From NCBI GenBank assembly GCA_964588995.1, contig CAZPQM010000007.1:43948-107947 (forward strand): a stretch of 64,000 nucleotides of DNA, read 5' to 3'. The DNA is from CAZPQM01 sp964588995 (lineage in GTDB: Bacteria; Pseudomonadota; Alphaproteobacteria; Rickettsiales; UBA8987). Below, piece by piece: positions 17,531 through 26,058 of the stretch. Within the stretch, counting starts at the first letter, position 1; each line of letters opens with the position of its first letter. A program made the translations under genes and the position numbers. A model generated the notes under the pieces. The model had not been told where the DNA came from. It was given only the letters and a program-made list of their open reading frames with translations, and searched no databases.

Positions 17531-18531
17531 TTGCTGTCATCCTCAAAACGTTCATAAGCATTCACGATTTTTTCCGTCAGCGGGTGGCGTACTACATCCT
17601 CGCCGCTGAAATGGATTATTTTGATTTCCGTGACATCACCCAGTATCTCCAGCGCATCGCGGAAGCCGGAGCGTTGCCCTTTAGGCAGGTCGGTTTGCGA
17701 TAAATCGCCGGTAAGCGTCATGCTTGTACCCTCACCCAGTCGCGTTAAGAACATTTTCATCTGTGCCGGCGTCGTGTTCTGCGCCTCATCCAGAATCACT
17801 GCGGCATTGCGCAATGTGCGTCCGCGCATAAAGGCTAACGGAGCCACTTCGATTTCGCCAATCTCGATAAGTTTCAACGTTTTCTCAGGCCCCAGAAAAT
17901 CATAGAGTGCATCATAAAGTGGCTGTAAATAAGGATCGACTTTTTCTTTCAAATCCCCCGGCAGAAAGCCAAGATTCTCACCCGCCTCAACCGCGGGCCG
18001 AGAAAGAATGATCCGCTCCACTTCGCCGCTGATAAACTTTGAAACGGCCACGGCCACCGCCAGATAGGTTTTCCCCGTCCCTGCCGGGCCGGAACCGAAC
18101 ACAACATCATAGTGATTTAACGATTCCAGATAATCAGCCTGCGTCGGTGTGTAGGGTTTAATCGATTTCTTAAGCGTTGCAATAGGTTTTCCGTTTATTC
18201 CATTGTTCTTATGTGTATTCTCTTTCTTTCGTTTTACTTTCTTTTCGACAAAACGCGCCTCATCATCCTGCGATAACATACGGATCATCGCGTCGATCTC
18301 TCCTTCCGGAATGATCTCGCCACCGTTTAAACGCTCGTAAAGCTGGCGCAGTACCGCCTTTGAAACGGCGACACTTTTCGGCGCACCGGAAATCGATACG
18401 TTACCGCCGCGCGAGGAGACGTTCACCCCTAACTTATCCTGCAATTTTTTGAGGTTTTTATCCTGCTCGCCGTAGAGATCGGCCAGAATCGCGTTATTGG
18501 CAAAGGCCAGTTTGATGGATTGCTGCTCCAC
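17512..18531 (-). CDS. phoH: PhoH family ATPase
   Basis: PhoH-like P-loop ATPases/RNA helicase-like proteins act with YbeY in RNA metabolism. The 339-aa protein has an N-terminal KH-like region (about 15-80), Walker A GSGPAGTGKTYLAVAVA near residue 143, RPAVEAGENLGFLPGD and Walker B AVILDEAQNTTP. The last block, MTLTGDLSQTDLP, is followed by SGFRDALEIL. Order and length are typical. It begins 15 bp after miaB. Confidence 0.95.
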   Translation of the reverse strand: MEQQSIKLAFANNAILADLYGEQDKNLKKLQDKLGVNVSSRGGNVSISGAPKSVAVSKAVLRQLYERLNGGEIIPEGEIDAMIRMLSQDDEARFVEKKVKRKKENTHKNNGINGKPIATLKKSIKPYTPTQADYLESLNHYDVVFGSGPAGTGKTYLAVAVAVSKFISGEVERIILSRPAVEAGENLGFLPGDLKEKVDPYLQPLYDALYDFLGPEKTLKLIEIGEIEVAPLAFMRGRTLRNAAVILDEAQNTTPAQMKMFLTRLGEGTSMTLTGDLSQTDLPKGQRSGFRDALEILGDVTEIKIIHFSGEDVVRHPLTEKIVNAYERFEDDSKWKRPR

Positions 18532-18546
18532 TATTCTATTCCTCGA

Positions 18547-19929
18547 CTAGGCATGAGCGGCCACCTTCTCCACATCAGGCGTTACAACATCGCCGGATAG
18601 CCCGTTCGCGAACGCATCGGTGATTAGGACATCAACCATATCACCCTTTTGCACCGCAGGGTCCTGAATATGCACGGCTTGCATAAAGGGTGAGCGGCCG
18701 ACGAGCTGCCCTGCTTTACGGCCTTCACGATCAAACAATACGGGTATTGCCTGCCCTATGCAAGTTGCATTGAACGCCTGTTGCTGATCATTGAGCAATG
18801 CCTGCAAACGCTGTAAACGCTCGCTTTTGATAGCTTCCGGAACCGAATCTTCCCGTGTCGCAGCGGGGGTGCCGGGTCGCGGGCTGTACTTAAAGGAATA
18901 GGCCTGCGCGTAGTTTACCGCTTCCACCAGCTGCATGGTACCCTCAAAATCCGCATCACTTTCGCCAGGGAAACCAACGATAAAATCCGAGGAGAACTGC
19001 ATCAACGGTTGATACGCTCTGAACCGTTCGATCAAACGCAGGTAATCGTCGCGCGTATGTTTGCGATTCATTTCTTTCAGCACCTTATCGGACCCCGCCT
19101 GCACCGGCAAATGCAGAAACGGCATCAGTTCTGGAATATCACGGTGCGCTTCTAATAGCTCTTCATCGACATCGCGCGGGTGCGACGTCGTGTAGCGAAT
19201 GCGCTTAAGACCCGGAATATCGGCGAGTTGCCCGATTAAGCGGCCGAGCGACCAGCTTTTACCGTCCGGCCCCTGCCCGTGATAGGCATTTACATTCTGT
19301 CCGAGCAAGGTAATTTCCTTGGCTCCGCGCTCGACTAACATGAGCGCCTCGCGGTATACCTCATTTATCGGGCGCGAAAACTCTGCGCCGCGTGTGTAAG
19401 GAACTACACAGAACGTACAGAATTTATCGCAACCTTCCTGCACGGTCAGAAACGCTGACGCGCCCTGCGACTTGCCTTCTTCCGGCAACTTGTCAAATTT
19501 CTCATGCGTGGCAAAATCCAGCTCGGTGACGTTCTCATGCCGTTGTGCCTTTGCGTTTGCAATCATCTGCGGCAGACGTTGATAGGATTGCGGCCCGACG
19601 ACAAAATCCACATACGGCGCACGTCTTTTAATCTCCTCACCCTCCGCCTGTGCGACACAACCTGCAACCGCGATATAGGTCGGCTGACCGGCTTCTTTGC
19701 GAGCCTCTTTAATTTTTCGGATACGCCCCAGCTCGGAATAAACCTTTTCCGCCGCCTTCTCGCGAATATGGCACGTATTCAACACGACCAGCTCGGATTC
19801 ATCAAGCTGATCCGTCGTTTCAAAGCCGTGGGTAGCAAGCATGTCCGACATACGTGCCGAATCATAAAAATTCATCTGGCAGCCATAGGTCTTTACATAA
19901 AGCTTTGATGGTGATTGCTGTGATTTCAT
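18547..19929 (-). CDS. miaB: tRNA-2-methylthio-N6-dimethylallyladenosine synthase
   Basis: MiaB is a radical-SAM methylthiotransferase modifying A37 of tRNAs that read UNN codons. The 460-aa product has the N-terminal cluster cysteines in TYGCQMNFYDS, LNTCHIREKAA and VAGCVAQAEG. The radical-SAM CxxxCxxC motif is in EGCDKFCTFCVVPYTRG, and a C-terminal TRAM domain (GQLVGRSPFMQAVHI) follows. It is the first gene of the miaB-phoH-ybeY-corC-lnt operon. Confidence 0.98.
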   Translation of the reverse strand: MKSQQSPSKLYVKTYGCQMNFYDSARMSDMLATHGFETTDQLDESELVVLNTCHIREKAAEKVYSELGRIRKIKEARKEAGQPTYIAVAGCVAQAEGEEIKRRAPYVDFVVGPQSYQRLPQMIANAKAQRHENVTELDFATHEKFDKLPEEGKSQGASAFLTVQEGCDKFCTFCVVPYTRGAEFSRPINEVYREALMLVERGAKEITLLGQNVNAYHGQGPDGKSWSLGRLIGQLADIPGLKRIRYTTSHPRDVDEELLEAHRDIPELMPFLHLPVQAGSDKVLKEMNRKHTRDDYLRLIERFRAYQPLMQFSSDFIVGFPGESDADFEGTMQLVEAVNYAQAYSFKYSPRPGTPAATREDSVPEAIKSERLQRLQALLNDQQQAFNATCIGQAIPVLFDREGRKAGQLVGRSPFMQAVHIQDPAVQKGDMVDVLITDAFANGLSGDVVTPDVEKVAAHA

Positions 19930-19982
19930 AGGCGTTATGCGTTTATAACAGATTTCACATAGAGATGGTAATAGAAAATAAC

Positions 19983-20405
19983 TTAGAGTGTGGTCTCATG
20001 CACTCTGCCCTGGTGCACATAGACATAGCGGGAGGAGCCATCAGCCTGTTTTACCACAATCGCCGGAACATTTTTCGCAAGATATTCGCTTGAATGCGGC
20101 TCGCCGCTGCCTTTTACTTCAACCGGGTCGCTCAGTATACGATACCTATCTACCTCGGCAAGGTAAAACGCCATACGGTAGATATTTTCCCCGGTTTTCG
20201 CGATTAAGACCTTTCCTTTGGCAGGATCACATTCCCAACTCCCCATATGAAGGCTGGATTCATATGTTTTAAGGTAACGCTCAAGGAAATTCTTTTTAAC
20301 CTCTGTATTTTCAAATTTTTCTATATATTCAGGAAATAGTTTTGTATCTGGCTCGCAAGCAAGCATTAGCAGAGATATACCGCCAACCAACAGGAAACGC
20401 GTCAT
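19983..20405 (-). CDS. Predicted lipoprotein of unknown function
   Basis: I do not recognise the family. The 140-aa product begins with a lipoprotein signal peptide whose lipobox LLMLAC places the lipidated cysteine near residue 17. The rest is soluble, acidic to neutral and without repeats (SWECDPAKGKVLIAKTGENI, then RYVYVHQGRVHETT). It starts immediately after the fur stop and has no terminator between, so it is probably co-transcribed with fur and precedes miaB on the same strand. Confidence 0.75.
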   Translation of the reverse strand: MTRFLLVGGISLLMLACEPDTKLFPEYIEKFENTEVKKNFLERYLKTYESSLHMGSWECDPAKGKVLIAKTGENIYRMAFYLAEVDRYRILSDPVEVKGSGEPHSSEYLAKNVPAIVVKQADGSSRYVYVHQGRVHETTL

Positions 20406-20834
20406 TTACTTCTCATCCAGCGGTACGACATAGAGCTCAAGCCGGTGATCGACCAGCTTGTAGCCATGCTCCCGGGCCACCTGCTCCTGCAGGGCCTCAA
20501 TCTCTTCATTCACAAATTCAATGACCTCACCCGACTTGACATCAATCAGATGGTCATGATGCTCATCACTGACCGGTTCATAACGCGCACGCCCATCACC
20601 GAAATCATGCTTTTCAATGATGTCATGCTCTTCGAATAATCGTACTGTTCTGTAAACCGTTGCAATACTGATATTCGCATCTACTGCCACCGCGCGCTGA
20701 TAGACTTCTTCCACGTCCGGGTGGTCATCCGCCTCGGACAATACCTTGGCAATAACCCGCCGCTGTTCCGTCATTTTCAGGTTTTTATCGATGCAAAGCT
20801 GCTCTATGCGGGAGACAATATCTACCATTTCCAT
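20406..20834 (-). CDS. fur: Ferric uptake regulator family protein (Fur)
   Basis: This is a metal-responsive DNA-binding repressor. The 142-aa product has the winged helix (MTEQRRVIAKVL, then SIATVYRTVRLFEEHDII) and metal ligands in HPDVEEVYQRA and SDEHHDHLIDVKSGEVIEF. It lacks both CxxC structural zinc motifs, as is usual for alphaproteobacterial Fur/Mur. Whether it senses iron or manganese cannot be told from sequence. Confidence 0.93.
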   Translation of the reverse strand: MEMVDIVSRIEQLCIDKNLKMTEQRRVIAKVLSEADDHPDVEEVYQRAVAVDANISIATVYRTVRLFEEHDIIEKHDFGDGRARYEPVSDEHHDHLIDVKSGEVIEFVNEEIEALQEQVAREHGYKLVDHRLELYVVPLDEK

Positions 20835-20906
20835 GCCTGTATTGAATTAATTAAAGAACGTTTATCGCATAGGAGTTCAAATTGCAACCAAGACTATTGA
20901 TATCCG

Positions 20907-22229
20907 CTAACGCTTATCGCGCGGTTTGACCTTGCGCTCGACCACCCCTTCATACACCTGACGTGGACGGCCGATTTTCTGCTCGGGATCCTCGATCATC
21001 TCCTGCCACTGCGCCACCCAGCCGGCGGTACGCGCCATGGCAAAGAGCGGCGTGAAAATATCCGTTGGGATGCCCATTGCTTCGTAAATGATGCCCGAAT
21101 AGAAATCCACATTCGGGAACAGTTTACGCTCTACAAAATAATCGTCTTCCAGCGCGATTTTCTCAAGCTCCTTGGCAATAGCGAGCTTTTTACTCTGCCC
21201 TACCCCAAATTCCTGCAGGACCTCATCCGCGGAGGATTTGAGTACAGCCGCCCGCGGATCGTAATTTTTATAGACCCGATGGCCGAAACCCATCAGACGG
21301 AACGGATCATCCTTATCCTTCGCGCGTTCAATAAATTCCGGAATGTTCTTCACATCGCCGATTTCGTTCAGCATGTTGATCACCGCTTCGTTCGCGCCGC
21401 CATGCGAGGGGCCCCACAGGCAGGAAATCCCCGCGCCGATACAGGCAAACGGATTCGCCTGTGACGAACTGGCCAGCCGCACCGTAGAGGTGGAGGCATT
21501 CTGCTCATGATCGGCATGCAGAATCATGATTTTTTCCATCGCGCGCGCGGCTACTTCCGGCACTTTATAGGGTTCGGCCGGTACGGCAAACATCATATGC
21601 AGGAAATTCTCGGCAAAACCAAGATCATTTCGGGGGTATATAAATGGCTGCCCGATGGAATATTTATAGGCCATGGCGGTAAGAGTTGGCATTTTCGCGA
21701 TCATACGAATCGCAGCAAGGTCCCGCTCCTCTTCATCGAATATATCAAGGCTGTCGTGATAAAACGCGGATAGCGAGGCAACCGCCCCGACCAGAATCGC
21801 CATCGGGTGAGAACGCCGCGGAAAGCCACGATAGAGAAAATCCAGCTGCTCATGCACCATGGTATGGCGTGTTACGCGATGCTCAAACGCCTCATATTGC
21901 TTGGCATTTGGGAGATCATCACTTAGTAGCAGGTAAACGACTTCGAGGTAATCACAATGCTCGGCGAGATCGGCTATGTCATAGCCACGGTGGCGGAGAA
22001 TCCCCTGCTCACCATCAATGAATGTAATGGTAGAACGGCAGGAAGAGGTCGAGAGAAATCCGGGATCGTGCGAGAATACATCCGCCTGTTTATATAAACT
22101 GCGCATATCAATCGCATCCGGACCCGTTGAGCCTTCAATGATTGGAAATTCGTAGGTTTTACCATCAATTTGCAGGGTCGCGACGCGTTGCCCCGGTTTT
22201 TCTGCTGCTTGCCCCATAACATGCCCCAT
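20907..22229 (-). CDS. gltA: Citrate synthase
   Basis: GltA condenses acetyl-CoA and oxaloacetate to citrate. The 440-aa hexameric-type enzyme shows catalytic His in LHADHEQNASTSTVR, GPSHGGANEAV and the signature MGFGHRVYKNYDPRA. An Asp-containing VDFYSGIIYEAMGIP block follows. M5 (22217), with GGGG six bases upstream, is an alternative start. A TGCA-type palindrome resembling the phasin operator lies 38 bp upstream. Confidence 0.97.
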   Translation of the reverse strand: MGHVMGQAAEKPGQRVATLQIDGKTYEFPIIEGSTGPDAIDMRSLYKQADVFSHDPGFLSTSSCRSTITFIDGEQGILRHRGYDIADLAEHCDYLEVVYLLLSDDLPNAKQYEAFEHRVTRHTMVHEQLDFLYRGFPRRSHPMAILVGAVASLSAFYHDSLDIFDEEERDLAAIRMIAKMPTLTAMAYKYSIGQPFIYPRNDLGFAENFLHMMFAVPAEPYKVPEVAARAMEKIMILHADHEQNASTSTVRLASSSQANPFACIGAGISCLWGPSHGGANEAVINMLNEIGDVKNIPEFIERAKDKDDPFRLMGFGHRVYKNYDPRAAVLKSSADEVLQEFGVGQSKKLAIAKELEKIALEDDYFVERKLFPNVDFYSGIIYEAMGIPTDIFTPLFAMARTAGWVAQWQEMIEDPEQKIGRPRQVYEGVVERKVKPRDKR

Positions 22230-22266
22230 TTTTATTTATTACACCCTTCAGAGGGTAGCATATTAC

Positions 22267-22281
22267 ATTGCACTGCACAAT
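22267..22281. promoter_or_regulatory. TGCA-type palindrome upstream of gltA
   Basis: ATTGCACTGCACAAT is a palindrome with one mismatched pair. It shares its TTG-N-GCA/TGC-N-CAA frame with the phasin operator candidate at 5531-5545. It lies between the end of the 799-aa gene and the gltA start, 38 bp before gltA, so a common regulator is possible. This is inference from two sites only. Confidence 0.4.
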
Positions 22282-22342
22282 AGGTGATCTATATTTTATT
22301 CCATTGAAAGCAAAAACTTTATGACAAGTTATGATGGGCGGG

Positions 22343-24742
22343 TTACCTCATATTTTCGCGAACTTCCTGTAATGTCATGTTACTAAAATTTGGAACTTCC
22401 ACTTCGGTTCCTCCACCCGGTAATTGGTCGGTAATTCTTGGGTCCATCGTATTATTAAACACGATACTATAAAGGTGCAGTCCGTCTTCATTAATATCCA
22501 CCGTAGAACCGTTCACAATCACCGGCACTTCCCGCCAGTAATGCGCATCAATACTAGCATCTTGTTCGAAGCCTTTTTTCATATCTTTCCAGAGCCTCTT
22601 CTCATCTCCGCGATCAAGCCCACGCTTGTTAATAACACCCTCGTCAATCATCAGCAACACACGCTCCCTGCGTTCGGCTATTTTCATCAGGCCTAAACGA
22701 GGATCGGTCAAACGGTCTTTATCTTTGACATTGCCGGCATCAAATCCATGTAGCTTCCAATTAATCTGCTCCCGTGCACCTTCAGCCGTCGTAATCCTAC
22801 CACCGCCATGCAAGTTAAAGGCTTCAAATTCAGGCGGCGTAAGCCCCGTCTCCTTCCTACCATTAGGGGTGAGTTTTTCATATTCCGCAACTTCATTTTC
22901 ATATTTCGTCAGATGAATGAGCATCGCTCGCACTTCGAGGTAATCGGCCTGTGTTTCGTTAAAGTCAGCCAGCGTCAGCTTTTCCCCTTCATTTAGCTCT
23001 CCGGTGCTGATGTTATATTTCCGTGTTGAATTTCCACTGTTCACAAATAACGGGTCAGATTTGTTAGCCAAACCTTCTACCATTCTCTCCAACGCAAAGA
23101 AATCCTCCACCAGCTCCCGGGTGGTTGGGATGCGCGCCGCTTCTTGCATTTCTGATTCATGCACGCTTCTCTTAAACTGCATTTTATGCATTGCTATCTC
23201 CTCCTTCGTCATGCCTAGCTGCCGCCCAGTCTCCTCAATCATTAACAAATGTGCCTTACGATCAGCGTAGTTTGACATCAATTCAAGCTGCTCTCTTTTG
23301 GCGTTGAGAAGATTCTTTGAATCAACAATACGCTTGTGATAATCCGGGCTTTGCATAATCAGCCAGTTTTCGAGCTCATAAGACAAGTCCTTGACCCGAT
23401 CGGCGTCACCGAACATTTCCGCGCACATCCCGATGTTTAACAACATATTGTATAGTTTGTTATTATCTGTTTTTTGCAAATCCTCCAGTATCGGTTTAAA
23501 CGAGCCGGAATTAGCAATCAAAGCCGTAAGCTTCCCTTGAGTCATATTTAGCTTTATAATACCCTCTTTATCCTTTTCTAACGTAATATCCTTACCGAGC
23601 CGGTTGAAATCCTCAAGCGATACCCCCAAGTCGTCGATCAGCTTATCGCGTTCTGCTACCAGTTTCTTTGCATCCCGCCAATTTCGGAACAGAAGATTAA
23701 GGTCTTTATATTCTGCTGAGCGCGGGTCCAGCTCTTTCAATAAGTCACTGCTGAAACGCTCTAATGACCTGTTACGTTCCTCGTCAAATTTCGCCTGCAG
23801 CTTCTCTATCTTACCCCATAATTTCTCAGCTTCCTTTGCCATTCCTTCGGAAGTGGCAGAATCTTCTAGCCCCAGACCCTTGATAAAATCCTTAGTCCAT
23901 TCAAGTTCACGGAGCACCACATAAGCTACAACTCCCGCGCCGATCCATTTTGCCAGCTGCATTTGGCCGCCGGTAAATGTACCCGTTAGAACATTAAGAC
24001 CAGAAGCTGCCAATGCACCGGCCAATAACTGTGCACCGAATGTATTTAATGCCGTGTTTTCTTCAAAATACTCGACCATACCGCCATATTTATCACTACC
24101 CCAATTTCCAAGACCGCTCAGCTTGCGCTCAATCCAGTTTTGCTTAGCTTCTTCACTCTGCAGCTCTTTAAGCTCTTTAAGTTTTTCCTTATCGGAGAAA
24201 TCCAAACCCACTCGCCAGGTGATAATATCACCTTCCTGATTCTTGAGTGGCTGGTCTGTATTCGGGTAGTAAGTAAGTTCAAAACCAGGCACATAGTCCG
24301 CTTTTTGCTCTGCAGGAACCTCTGTTACGCCTTTGCTAGCCAAATCACCCTTTTTGTAATATACTACCTTCCCACCCTCGGTGGCTATTTCCGCATTAAA
24401 ATTCTTTAAATCAAATTCGTGCCCTGGAAGCTGCGCCTGAATTTGGGCCGCCATTTGTGTTAGAATATGGGTTTCGATGAAAGCGGCGGGATTACTGGCA
24501 AGCACGTCCGCATTATCCAGACCAAGCTGCTCTATCGCTTCCTCAACCTTCGAACCGGCCTGCTTATCATCATCGCCGCCGAACACTTCGCTCCATTTCT
24601 TTTCAGTCCAGTCCTTTGCGTTCTTCAGCCACTGTTCATCAATGCCCGCCAATTCGACGATACCATATATAGCAGCTGCACCAATTCCTCCTCGAACAGC
24701 GATTTTTCTCAGTAATTGTCCGGTTGAATTTCTTCTGCCCAT
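22343..24742 (-). CDS. Large helical protein of unknown function (799 aa)
   Basis: I recognise no family. Hydrophobic segments lie at about residues 10-33, 233-256 and 263-281. There is a Lys/Glu-rich helical stretch at 185-205, and from about 300 to 530 a long charged region with coiled-coil character (AEKLWGKIEKLQAKFDEERN). The C-terminal third looks globular and mentions no catalytic motif I know. It ends in an NFSNMTLQEVRENMR tail. There is no signal peptide of classical form. It starts 10 bp after the 277-aa gene with AAGGA close upstream. The pair forms a two-gene operon between tRNA-Ser and gltA. Codon use looks like the neighbours'. Confidence 0.85.
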   Translation of the reverse strand: MGRRNSTGQLLRKIAVRGGIGAAAIYGIVELAGIDEQWLKNAKDWTEKKWSEVFGGDDDKQAGSKVEEAIEQLGLDNADVLASNPAAFIETHILTQMAAQIQAQLPGHEFDLKNFNAEIATEGGKVVYYKKGDLASKGVTEVPAEQKADYVPGFELTYYPNTDQPLKNQEGDIITWRVGLDFSDKEKLKELKELQSEEAKQNWIERKLSGLGNWGSDKYGGMVEYFEENTALNTFGAQLLAGALAASGLNVLTGTFTGGQMQLAKWIGAGVVAYVVLRELEWTKDFIKGLGLEDSATSEGMAKEAEKLWGKIEKLQAKFDEERNRSLERFSSDLLKELDPRSAEYKDLNLLFRNWRDAKKLVAERDKLIDDLGVSLEDFNRLGKDITLEKDKEGIIKLNMTQGKLTALIANSGSFKPILEDLQKTDNNKLYNMLLNIGMCAEMFGDADRVKDLSYELENWLIMQSPDYHKRIVDSKNLLNAKREQLELMSNYADRKAHLLMIEETGRQLGMTKEEIAMHKMQFKRSVHESEMQEAARIPTTRELVEDFFALERMVEGLANKSDPLFVNSGNSTRKYNISTGELNEGEKLTLADFNETQADYLEVRAMLIHLTKYENEVAEYEKLTPNGRKETGLTPPEFEAFNLHGGGRITTAEGAREQINWKLHGFDAGNVKDKDRLTDPRLGLMKIAERRERVLLMIDEGVINKRGLDRGDEKRLWKDMKKGFEQDASIDAHYWREVPVIVNGSTVDINEDGLHLYSIVFNNTMDPRITDQLPGGGTEVEVPNFSNMTLQEVRENMR

Positions 24743-24752
24743 ATCCTTTACT

Positions 24753-25586
24753 CTATCCTACGTTTACACTCGGTCCGTTTTTAGTTTTCTCCACCTCAGG
24801 CGTATTGCTTCTAACGGCTCCCTGTTCCGCCTCTGTGCCACCTTCAGCCAGCAAGCGCGGCTCCTGATTGGGGTCAATCGGGTGATTTGCATCCTTGAAA
24901 TTTACCTCGGGCATATCGCGCGCATCAATCGTCGGCGTTACCTGCGCCTGCGCTGCGCCTTGCTGCACCGGTTCAGCCGCTGGCTGCTCCACCTCTGCAT
25001 TCTCCGCTGTTGCATTCGTAGCATCTTCCTCCGCTATTGCTTCATTCTCTTTATCCCTATTCCCCTTCAGGCCTGCAACAGCTGCAGCCGCAGCTAAGGC
25101 AGCGGCTACGGCACCACCTACCCCGGTAAACATGTTTAGTGCCGTCTTGGGAAGAGATTTAAGTGCAGCCCAAATACCATTCTGTCTCTTTCCCTTCTCG
25201 GATTCAGCTTCATTTCCCTCTTTATTATCACCATTACGTTGTTCCTCTTCATCTCTATTTCGTCCTAAAACACGGTCTACAACGCTTCGTTTATTTTTAG
25301 TCCCTTGTTCTTCTTGATCTTCATCGCCGCCTTGCTGCCGATCGCCAGCCCTTCCTTTCCGTTGGCCTGCGTCCTGTTGCTGTTCAGCTTTTGATTTGCT
25401 TTGAGATCCGGCCGTTTCATTTCCGGTAGTCGTTGATGGCGTTTGCACCTTGGATCCAAGCATGCCACCCGTCAACTTGTGTATAGCTCCACTGACTCTA
25501 TCCCAGAATCCCGGACGTGTTGCGCCTTCCGCTGCAGCACCAAAAGCTAAGCCTCCGAGCAATCTTCCTATAACGGGCCAAACCAT
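24753..25586 (-). CDS. Low-complexity protein with two hydrophobic patches, unknown function
   Basis: No family is recognised. The 277-aa product has a glycine-rich hydrophobic N-terminus (VIGRLLGGLAFGAAAEGA). A long Gln/Glu/Lys/Arg/Gly-rich disordered stretch (about 50-135) follows, then an Ala-rich hydrophobic helix at 150-173 (GGAVAAALAAAAAVAGL) and an acidic, Pro/Ala-rich C-terminus. AGGAAAGG precedes the ATG at good spacing. It is co-directional with, and 10 bp from, the 799-aa gene. The layout could suit a membrane-anchored scaffold, but that is only a guess. Confidence 0.8.
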   Translation of the reverse strand: MVWPVIGRLLGGLAFGAAAEGATRPGFWDRVSGAIHKLTGGMLGSKVQTPSTTTGNETAGSQSKSKAEQQQDAGQRKGRAGDRQQGGDEDQEEQGTKNKRSVVDRVLGRNRDEEEQRNGDNKEGNEAESEKGKRQNGIWAALKSLPKTALNMFTGVGGAVAAALAAAAAVAGLKGNRDKENEAIAEEDATNATAENAEVEQPAAEPVQQGAAQAQVTPTIDARDMPEVNFKDANHPIDPNQEPRLLAEGGTEAEQGAVRSNTPEVEKTKNGPSVNVG

Positions 25587-25808
25587 GTAAAACCTTTCCT
25601 ATTCTTCGTTTTTCGCATTAATCTCAGTATAGCGAAGAATTATTAACAATGTGTTAATCAGGCGATATTAGTCGGGGAAATCGCGTAAAAATACGTAAAA
25701 GGTGGAAAATGCCGCTTTTTGCGGTCTCAGCCTTGTGAATCGGTGCAAAGTTTGCTACATAGCCTCTACGGACCGCAAAACCGCTATCATAGCAGCAGCA
25801 TACGCAAC

Positions 25809-25852
25809 GGGCAGGTGGCAGAGCGGTTGAATGCACCGGTCTTGAAAACCGG
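25809..25852 (+). other. 5'-half remnant of a tRNA-Ser(TGA) gene
   Basis: The segment reads as an acceptor 5' strand (GGGCAGG), TG, a D-arm starting GCAGAGC and an intact anticodon arm CCGGT-CTTGAAA-ACCGG with anticodon TGA. It then changes to unrelated sequence (taaagataggtaag), with no variable arm, T-arm or acceptor 3' strand. It lies 44 bp upstream of the intact tRNA-Ser(TGA). It looks like the stump left by an earlier integration or deletion at this hotspot. Confidence 0.7.
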
Positions 25853-25895
25853 TAAAGATAGGTAAGTTTTTAGCCCATCATTGGGCATACATTGT

Positions 25896-25985
25896 GGAAG
25901 GGTGGCTGAGTGGTCGAAAGCACTGGTCTTGAAAACCAGCGAGGGGGCAACCCCTCCGTGGGTTCGAATCCCACCCCTTCCGCCA
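25896..25985 (+). tRNA. tRNA-Ser, anticodon TGA
   Basis: The 90-nt cloverleaf folds with acceptor GGAAGGG/CCCTTCC, discriminator G and encoded CCA. The anticodon arm is CTGGT-CTTGAAA-ACCAG, the long class II variable arm is GAGGGG-CAA-CCCCTC, and the T-arm GTGGG-TTCGAAT-CCCAC follows. It forms the left end of the proposed integrative element. Confidence 0.97.
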
Positions 25986-26004
25986 TCACCTAAAAACACC
26001 TCGC

Positions 26005-26031
26005 GGGACACTTCTGGGACAGTTCGGGACA
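26005..26031 (+). repeat. Three phased GGGACA repeats, likely integrase arm sites (left end)
   Basis: GGGACA occurs at 26005, 26016 and 26026, spaced by 11 and 10 bases, so all copies lie on one face of the helix. It starts 20 bp after tRNA-Ser. A closely similar block lies at the other end of the element (39417-39453). Helically phased short repeats beside a tRNA are typical arm-type binding sites of tyrosine integrases. Confidence 0.6.
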
Positions 26032-26058
26032 AAAAGCGGCGATAAGGTTTGATAGTTT

